NCBI GenBank assembly: GCA_013330355.1
Contig: DUIM01000082.1
Span: forward strand, 1 to 5,287
Reading direction: 5' to 3'
Source of the DNA: Methanosarcinales archaeon
GTDB taxonomy: Archaea > Halobacteriota > Methanosarcinia > Methanosarcinales > Methanocomedenaceae
Length of the DNA stretch: 5,287 nucleotides
Each line of letters begins with the position of its first letter. Positions within the stretch are counted from its first letter, which is position 1. Shown here one piece after another: positions 1-5,287 of the stretch. Made by a program: the position numbers and the translations under genes. The notes beneath the pieces were generated by a model, which was not told the DNA's origin, searched no databases, and saw only the letters and a list, made by a program, of their open reading frames with translations.

Positions 1-950
1 CCATGCTCGGCCTTATGAGTGAGATGGTTCTGTCCCATGCCTCCCCCCTATATGGAAGGCGAAGCAGGGACATACTCCTCGAAGGACTTCCCTTCTCAAA
101 CTCAAAAGAATTTCTCAACATGTCATTCCAGGAAACCCTTGAAACATACATGATACTTGGAGGGGTTCCCGAATATCTTCTCAAAGCTTCGGAATACACA
201 GATACCACAAACTTTGTTGAAAAGGAGTTCTTTGACAAGTTCGGTTATTTCTACAGGGAGCCCTACTTTATAATCTCCCAGGAATTCAGGGAACTCAAAA
301 CCTACTTTTCCATACTCAATTCCATAGCCTTTGGCAACACAAAACCCACAGATATAGCCAATTTTGTAGGTATAGATGCACGCAAGATTTATCCATACCT
401 TGAGAACCTGATACGCCTGGGATTCATTGAGCGACGGGTATCCATTTTTGGAAACCGGAAAAGAGGCATATACCTGATAAAAGACCCGGTCTTTGACTTC
501 TGGTTCAACTTTGTTTCAAAGTATAAAGAAGAGATTGAAAAAGGCGTATTCAAACCCAGAAACGATGAGATGCCCGGATTTTTCGGGAAAAGGTTCGAGA
601 TTTTTGTTGAACAGGAGATAATCCACCACCTTGTCCCGGATTTCCGGAGAATAGGCAGGTGGTGGCACAAAGGTGAAGAAATCGATGTACTGGCATTGAA
701 TGAAGAAGGAAGAGAGATCGCATTTTTTGAATGTAAGTGGCAGGAGGTAGACCAAAAAAGGGCTGGACACATCCTTGATGACCTGAAACGCAAAGCTGCG
801 CTGGTAAAATGGCACAATGACGAGCGGAGCGAGCTTTATGGCATTATCGGGAAAAAGATCAATGGAAAGGAAAAGCTAAGAGAGATGGGGTACTTGGTTT
901 TTGACCTTGAAGATTTTATGTCCTTAAGTAAGTTTGATGTTAAAGGTTAA
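1..950 (+). CDS. Archaeal ATPase with C-terminal DUF234 domain, 5' truncated by window edge
   Basis: This is the C-terminal part of an archaeal AAA/STAND-like ATPase; 315 codons are visible and the frame is open to the left edge. The first visible Met (base 3) is probably internal. The SPLYGRR motif (residues 14-20) normally follows the P-loop ATPase core in this family, so Walker A and B should lie upstream; whole proteins are about 450 residues. Visible order: end of the ATPase domain (ILGGVPEYL, 51-59), a winged-helix segment (about 100-160, including TDIANFVGID and YLENLIRLGFIERR), then DUF234 (about 162-250, starting DPVFDFWFNF). DUF234 holds a nuclease-like pattern, GEEIDVLAL (224-232) followed by FFECKW (241-246). 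D228, E243 and K245 would be the PD-(D/E)XK residues. No signal peptide or membrane segment is visible. Cellular role and substrate are unknown for most of the family; DNA binding or cleavage is inferred. It converges on carB and is less G+C-rich. The family call is firm, the function is not. Confidence 0.85.
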   Translation, partial: MLGLMSEMVLSHASPLYGRRSRDILLEGLPFSNSKEFLNMSFQETLETYMILGGVPEYLLKASEYTDTTNFVEKEFFDKFGYFYREPYFIISQEFRELKTYFSILNSIAFGNTKPTDIANFVGIDARKIYPYLENLIRLGFIERRVSIFGNRKRGIYLIKDPVFDFWFNFVSKYKEEIEKGVFKPRNDEMPGFFGKRFEIFVEQEIIHHLVPDFRRIGRWWHKGEEIDVLALNEEGREIAFFECKWQEVDQKRAGHILDDLKRKAALVKWHNDERSELYGIIGKKINGKEKLREMGYLVFDLEDFMSLSKFDVKG

Positions 951-1126
951 GCCGACCAGGGATTTGCACTCCCCCCCCTCACCCAACTACCACTAAAGCT
1001 GCATAAGTAATAATAGTCGTCGCCACGAATTCCTCGAACACCGCCCTTATTACACATAGTTCTGTAATCCCGTTGCCCACTGTCTCCAGCACCCTGGAAC
1101 CCACCAAGACCAGTATATCCAGGTTT
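951..1126. other. Convergent intergenic region, no confident gene
   Basis: This gap separates the stop codons of the ATPase gene and carB. On the minus strand, the carB frame stays open after its TGA for 59 codons, to a TAA at 949-947, and would encode a Gly- and Tyr-rich peptide. It has no start codon near its beginning, so I do not call it a gene. There is a run of eight C (971-978). A 6-bp inverted repeat (1093-1098 with 1118-1123, 19-base loop) is followed on the plus strand by TTTT (1124-1127). It could be a weak terminator for the plus-strand gene, but the stem is short and the loop long. A T-rich stretch on the minus strand (about 1016-1003) could help end the carB transcript. No complete tRNA, long repeat or promoter was recognised. 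Confidence 0.5.
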
Positions 1127-4100
1127 TCACATCTCAGAATGGTACTCCCCAATACTCTTTATCGTAATTTCTCCCTTGCTCATGGCCTCAATAGCATCGG
1201 CAGCAGCCATTGCCGCCTGTATTGTAGTGATATAAGGTACCGCATAATCCACAGCCGCACGCCGTATTCCACGTCCATCCTTGTAGCTCATCCTGCTTGT
1301 GGGCGTATTGATGACCAGGCCGACATCCTCCTTACGCATCAGGTCTATTACATTAGGACTGCCATCGTGTACCTTATTTATTTCAGTAACGTCGAAACCC
1401 TTACCTGACAGGTACCGGACCGTGCCGCTGGTAGCAATGATTTCCAGTCCCGCATCAGCTATCTTCCTTGCTATTTGCACCAGTGCCGGCTTATCCTGGT
1501 CCCTGATGGACATGAACACCTTTCCCTCCACCGGTAGTGCATTATCTGCTGCCAGTTCTGCCTTGAAGAACGCCAGCCCATAACTGTAATCTATTCCCAT
1601 GACCTCGCCAGTACTGCGCATCTCAGGGCTGAGTATCGGGTCTGATCCAGGGAGTTTGTCAAATGGCAAAAGGACTTCCTTCACTGAAACATGTCCGGGC
1701 CTGGGTTCATGGAGGTATCCCTGCTCCTTCAACGTTATCCCTATCATGGCCCTGGCTGCAATTTTTGCCAGCGGCAGGCCCACAGCCTTTGACACAAATG
1801 GAATAGTACGACTGCTCCTTGGGTTCGCCTCCAGCACATAGACCACCCTATCTTTGTATGCCATCTGAATGTTCAGGATACCCTTCACCCTGAGTGCCAG
1901 GGCAATGCGCCTCACATAGTCCCTGACCGTATCCAGTACATACAGTCCCAGTGACTGGGGCGGTATCACGCAGGCCGAATCACCGCTGTGTATCCCGGCC
2001 TCCTCGATATGTTCCATGATTGCACCTATGAGTACATCCTCGCCATCGCATATGGCATCCACATCGATCTCAATGGCACCCTCAAGGAAGTTGTCGATGA
2101 GCACAGGATGCTCGGGCGAGACCCTTACAGCCTCATTCATATACCGGTTCAGGTCGTTCTCGTCATATACTATCTCCATGGCCCGTCCTCCCAGTACATA
2201 GGAAGGACGCACCAGCACAGGGTACACGATACCGGCTGCCACTTCCCTGGCTCCCGCTTCCGTGATAGCATAACCCGCTTCCGGCTGTGGAATGCCCATA
2301 CCCTGCAGCATCTTATTGAACCGCTCCCTGTCCTCTGCAATATCCATATCTTCGGGAGTTGTGCCCAGGATAACAGTATCCAGGTCAGTCCTGCGCATCA
2401 GTTCCCGCTGCAAGGGTAATGCCAGGTTCACAGAGGTCTGGCCGCCGAACTGTACCATCACGCCCCAGGGTCTTTCCCGTTCGATAACATTCATCACGTC
2501 TTCAAGGGTCAGTGGCTCAAAGAACAGCTTATCCGAAGTATCGTAATCTGTGGACACTGTCTCCGGATTGTTATTGATGATATGGGTCTCGATCCCCTCT
2601 TCCCGCAGTGCACTCACCGCATGTACGGTGCAGTAGTCGAACTCAATGCCCTGCCCGATGCGGATAGGCCCCGCACCCAGTATCAGCACCTTTTTGCCAT
2701 CAGTGGGTTCGTTCTCGCACATCTCTTCATAGCATGAATAGTAATACGGGGTCTCGGCAGCGAACTCGGCAGCGCAGGTATCCACCATCTTGTAGGTGGT
2801 AGTGATCCCCATCTGCCTGCGCATGTCATTGATATCTTCCCTTGTCCTGCCTGTAAGTTTGCCGATCTCCTCATCCATGAACCCCATTCGTTTGGCACGG
2901 TACAGGGTATCCCTGGTCAACTCCGAGCGCAGGGTATCTTCCATCCGGATGATATTGTGTATCTTTTCCAGGAAAAAGGGGTCGATAGATGTGATGCCTG
3001 ATATCTCATCAATTGAAAATCCCGTCCTCAGGCAATGGTAAATGCCAAACAACCGCTCGTGGGTTGGGGTCGTAAGCAGGTCAATTACCTCTTCACGGTC
3101 CCACTCCCTGAACCCGAAATACATATCCACATCAAGGCTGCGGATGGCCTTTTTCATAGCTTCTTCAATGGTGCGCCCGATAGCCATGACCTCGCCTGTG
3201 CTCTTCATAGCCGTGGTCAGGGTCTTGTCTGCTGTCACGAACTTGTCAAAGGGCCACCTTGGTATCTTGACCACGGTATAGTCCACAGTGGGCTCGAAGG
3301 ACGCAGGCGTCTTTTTGGTAACATCATTCGGTATCTCGTCCAGGGTCATGCCGATGGCGATCTTTGCTGTCACCCTGGCTATAGGGTACCCGGTGGCTTT
3401 GCTGGCCAGTGCAGAAGAGCGGCTCACCCTGGGGTTGACTTCCACGATCCTGTATTCGCCGTTCTTCACTGCAAACTGGATATTGCACCCCCCTTCGATG
3501 CACAGGCTTCTTATGATATTGATACTTGCACTGCGCAGCATCTGGTGGTCCCGGTCTGACAGGGTCTGGCTGGGAGTGACCACAACACTCTCCCCTGTAT
3601 GGATTCCCATTGGGTCAATGTTCTCCATGTTGCATATCACGATACAGGTATCATTGGCATCACGCATCACCTCGTACTCGAACTCTTTCCAGCCCAGCAC
3701 GCCCTCCTCGATGAGCACCTGGTTGATACGGCTGCGTTTTAAGCCCAGTTCAGTAATTGAGATGAGTTCTTCCTTTGTCCTGGCAATTCCACTGCCAGCC
3801 CCGCCAAGGGTATAAGCCGGCCTGATGACAAGGGGCAGGCCCAGTTCTTCGATCACTGCGACAGCATCTTTGATACTGTTCACAGCCTTGCTGCGGGGCA
3901 AAGGCTCACCGATACGCTGCATGGCCTGTTTGAACAGGTCCCTGTCCTCGGTATCCTGTATGGCTTTTAAGGGTGTGCCGTAAAGTTTGACATTGTATTT
4001 ATCAAGTACGCCCATTTCAGCCAGTTCACTTACGATGTTCAGCCCGGTCTGGCCCCCCAGTCCCGCTATCACTCCATCGGGCCGCTCCTTCTCGATGATA

Positions 4101-4327
4101 AGTTCCACGATCTCGGGTTTGATTGGTTCGATATACACCACATCTGCCATTTCCGGGTCGGTCATGATAGTGGCCGGGTTGGAATTAATGAGTACAACGC
4201 TCACACCTTCTTCCCTAAATGACCGACATGCCTGGCTGCCGCTAAAATCAAACTCTGCTGCCTGCCCTATCATGATGGGACCGCTGCCTATCAGCAGTAC
4301 TTTTTTAATACTAGAATTTCGGGGCAT
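1127..4327 (-). CDS. carB: Carbamoyl phosphate synthase large subunit
   Basis: Synthetase subunit, 1066 residues, full length for the family. It phosphorylates bicarbonate, joins ammonia from CarA to give carbamate, and phosphorylates that to carbamoyl phosphate. Two homologous ATP-grasp halves are visible. The first has LLIGSGPIMIGQAAEFDFSG (11-30), R129, R169, the glycine loop at 175-180, E208, E215, GIH (241-243), Q284, E296 and NPRVSRSSALASKATG (298-313). The second repeats this with LILGAGPIRIGQ (548-559), R707, GG (713-714), E753, HSGDSA (780-785), Q821, E833 and NPRSSRTIPFVSK (835-847). An oligomerisation domain lies between (about 400-545). An MGS-like allosteric domain ends the protein (about 935-1066). 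E. coli ornithine-site residues (H781, E783, D791, E892, T1042 there) appear as H773, E775, D783, E884, T1034. The ATG is supported by a strong ribosome binding site and the family N-terminus. Oddities: Ser179 in the glycine loop, and Pro1009 where E. coli has a UMP-contacting Thr. Confidence 0.98.
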   Translation of the reverse strand: MPRNSSIKKVLLIGSGPIMIGQAAEFDFSGSQACRSFREEGVSVVLINSNPATIMTDPEMADVVYIEPIKPEIVELIIEKERPDGVIAGLGGQTGLNIVSELAEMGVLDKYNVKLYGTPLKAIQDTEDRDLFKQAMQRIGEPLPRSKAVNSIKDAVAVIEELGLPLVIRPAYTLGGAGSGIARTKEELISITELGLKRSRINQVLIEEGVLGWKEFEYEVMRDANDTCIVICNMENIDPMGIHTGESVVVTPSQTLSDRDHQMLRSASINIIRSLCIEGGCNIQFAVKNGEYRIVEVNPRVSRSSALASKATGYPIARVTAKIAIGMTLDEIPNDVTKKTPASFEPTVDYTVVKIPRWPFDKFVTADKTLTTAMKSTGEVMAIGRTIEEAMKKAIRSLDVDMYFGFREWDREEVIDLLTTPTHERLFGIYHCLRTGFSIDEISGITSIDPFFLEKIHNIIRMEDTLRSELTRDTLYRAKRMGFMDEEIGKLTGRTREDINDMRRQMGITTTYKMVDTCAAEFAAETPYYYSCYEEMCENEPTDGKKVLILGAGPIRIGQGIEFDYCTVHAVSALREEGIETHIINNNPETVSTDYDTSDKLFFEPLTLEDVMNVIERERPWGVMVQFGGQTSVNLALPLQRELMRRTDLDTVILGTTPEDMDIAEDRERFNKMLQGMGIPQPEAGYAITEAGAREVAAGIVYPVLVRPSYVLGGRAMEIVYDENDLNRYMNEAVRVSPEHPVLIDNFLEGAIEIDVDAICDGEDVLIGAIMEHIEEAGIHSGDSACVIPPQSLGLYVLDTVRDYVRRIALALRVKGILNIQMAYKDRVVYVLEANPRSSRTIPFVSKAVGLPLAKIAARAMIGITLKEQGYLHEPRPGHVSVKEVLLPFDKLPGSDPILSPEMRSTGEVMGIDYSYGLAFFKAELAADNALPVEGKVFMSIRDQDKPALVQIARKIADAGLEIIATSGTVRYLSGKGFDVTEINKVHDGSPNVIDLMRKEDVGLVINTPTSRMSYKDGRGIRRAAVDYAVPYITTIQAAMAAADAIEAMSKGEITIKSIGEYHSEM

Positions 4328-5287
4328 TATTTCATCACCTTTTTCACTATGGTATCAAAGAACCATTTTTCAGTATCCCACGGGCCGGGGCTGGCCTCGG
4401 GATGGAATTGTACGCTCATGATGTCCAAGTAGTTGTGGGCGATACCTTCAACGGTATTATCGTTAATGTTCAGGTGGGTGATATGAGCCTCTGCCGCATC
4501 CAGGGAAGCCGCATCCACTGCAAATCCGTGGTTCTGGGAGGTGATGTACACGTTGCCTGTTTCTATGTCCTTCACAGGCTGGTTGGCACCCCGGTGCCCG
4601 AACTTCAGCTTGTAGGTGCTGGCTCCCAGCGCCAGGGATATGATTTGGTTGCCAAAGCAGATGCCGTAGATGGGTACTTCTCCCATCATGTGTTTTACAA
4701 CATCAATGGCAGTGCCTGCCTTTTCGGGATCTCCCGGGCCGTTTGATATGAATATTGCATCAGGTTTTTGTTCAGTAATATAGTCAGGTGGAGTACTTGC
4801 AGGTACTACGGTAATACCCACACCACGCTGCTGCAGGCTCTTTATCATGTTGGTCTTTATGCCAAGGTCGATGACCACGAAATGAGGCTTGTCCTTGCCT
4901 GTTGCTTCAATGTGGTAGGGGGCGGGGCAGGTCACCCTGTCTATCAGGTCATGCCGGTCTGATATTTTCGGGTGCTGCCTTGCCAGGCGCACGGCTTTTT
5001 CGCCGTCGTCGCTGTCTGTTAGCAGGCAGGAGCGCATGGCGCCGGTATTCCTGGTTTTGATGGTCAGCATCCTGGTATCCACACCTGCGATACCGGGCCG
5101 GTTTTCTTCTTTTGCAAAATCAAAAATGGAGCGCCCTGACTGGTGGTGGGATGGATGGTCACACGCCTCCCTGACCACCAGGGCCTCTGCTTTCATGCCG
5201 TCTGACTGAAAGGTCCTGCCGCTTACGCCGTAATTGCCGATGAGGGGGTAGGTGAACATCAGTATCTGGCCGGCATATGAAGGGTCG
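4327..5287 (-). CDS. carA: Carbamoyl phosphate synthase small (glutaminase) subunit, 5' truncated by window edge
   Basis: Glutamine amidotransferase subunit that hydrolyses glutamine and channels ammonia to CarB. The Met at 5259 is not the start: the same frame continues to the right edge and encodes the conserved family stretch DPSYAGQIL just before it. This gives 319 visible residues, with roughly 40 missing at the N-terminus (family about 350-380). Numbering from that Asp, the N-terminal CPSase domain holds TYPLIGNYGV (12-21) and GVDTR (68-72). The class I amidotransferase domain starts near residue 135 and holds SNGPGDP (181-187), the nucleophile Cys210 in GICFGNQ (208-214), KFGHRGANQPV (228-238), SQNHGFAVD (250-258), and the catalytic His295 and Glu297 in QFHPEA. 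The triad is complete. Asn213 replaces the His usual in the GxCxGHQ motif. Its TAA overlaps the carB ATG by one base. The operon promoter lies outside the window. Confidence 0.97.
   Translation of the reverse strand, partial: DPSYAGQILMFTYPLIGNYGVSGRTFQSDGMKAEALVVREACDHPSHHQSGRSIFDFAKEENRPGIAGVDTRMLTIKTRNTGAMRSCLLTDSDDGEKAVRLARQHPKISDRHDLIDRVTCPAPYHIEATGKDKPHFVVIDLGIKTNMIKSLQQRGVGITVVPASTPPDYITEQKPDAIFISNGPGDPEKAGTAIDVVKHMMGEVPIYGICFGNQIISLALGASTYKLKFGHRGANQPVKDIETGNVYITSQNHGFAVDAASLDAAEAHITHLNINDNTVEGIAHNYLDIMSVQFHPEASPGPWDTEKWFFDTIVKKVMK
4334..4340 (-). promoter_or_regulatory. Ribosome binding site of carB inside the end of carA
   Basis: On the minus strand the sequence AGGTGAT lies six bases before the carB ATG. 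GGTGAT pairs perfectly with the ATCACC at the 3' end of archaeal 16S rRNA. It sits in the codons for the last Lys-Val-Met of CarA, just before the TAA that shares its final A with the carB ATG (TAATG). This fixes the carB start and suggests that ribosomes finishing carA can restart directly on carB. Confidence 0.85.

Noticed and set aside
389..817. Minus-strand open frames opposite the ATPase gene.
   Set aside because: They are antisense to the clearly recognisable winged-helix and DUF234 coding sequence and have low-complexity Ser/Phe-rich translations.
951..1000. tRNA-like text on the minus strand: a D-arm-like string (about 1000-981) and a T-loop-like GCAAATCC (967-960).
   Set aside because: The two strings are too close for an anticodon arm between them, the T-stem does not pair, and no matching acceptor stem was found.
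1093..1127. Inverted repeat CCTGGA/TCCAGG followed by TTTT on the plus strand, as a terminator of the ATPase gene.
   Set aside because: Only six base pairs with a 19-base loop and four T, overlapping the carB stop codon; archaeal terminators usually rely on longer T runs. Noted in the gap entry but not called.
1127..1129. Readthrough of the carB TGA as selenocysteine or by another recoding mechanism.
   Set aside because: CarB ends at its normal family length, no SECIS-like structure was recognised, and the extension does not resemble any CarB domain.
1073..1408. Plus-strand open frame of 111 codons beginning in the gap and running across the 3' end of carB.
   Set aside because: Most of it is antisense to the conserved MGS-like domain of carB, and no ribosome binding site or domain is evident.
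3035..3815. Long plus-strand open frames of about 175 codons inside carB.
   Set aside because: They lie antisense to conserved carB coding sequence and their translations look like antisense shadows without recognisable domains.
5257..5259. Met at 5259 as the start of carA.
   Set aside because: The frame upstream encodes DPSYAGQIL, a conserved CarA stretch, so the true start lies beyond the window.

Overview
The window reads as a piece of an archaeal genome, most likely from the Methanosarcinales or a related methanogen/ANME lineage. This rests on an archaeal-type ATPase with a C-terminal DUF234 domain, a perfect GGTGAT ribosome binding site matching the 3' end of archaeal 16S rRNA, and a CarA/CarB pair that, from memory, resembles Methanosarcina-type sequences. 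The lineage is an inference from recognised text, not from a search.

Layout: (1) bases 1-950, plus strand: the 3' two-thirds of an archaeal ATPase whose P-loop half lies before the window. (2) Bases 951-1126: a 176-base gap between converging genes, with no confident gene, but with an open frame continuing past the carB stop codon. (3) Bases 1127-4327, minus strand: complete carB. (4) Bases 4327-5287, minus strand: carA, running off the right edge so that its N-terminus is missing. carA and carB overlap by one base (TAATG), and the carB ribosome binding site lies in the last codons of carA.

Function: carA and carB encode the small (glutaminase) and large (synthetase) subunits of glutamine-dependent carbamoyl phosphate synthase. 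It makes carbamoyl phosphate from glutamine, bicarbonate and two ATP for pyrimidine and arginine synthesis. The coupled arrangement suits a heterodimer needed in equal amounts. The converging ATPase gene is poorer in G+C (hand counts of two 60-base lines: 25/60 and 24/60, against 32/60 and 31/60 in carB). It looks like an accessory gene unrelated to the operon.

Most of the window is ordinary core metabolism. I found no convincing undescribed system. The points most worth a second look are the gap behind carB and a few substitutions in conserved CarA/CarB motifs.
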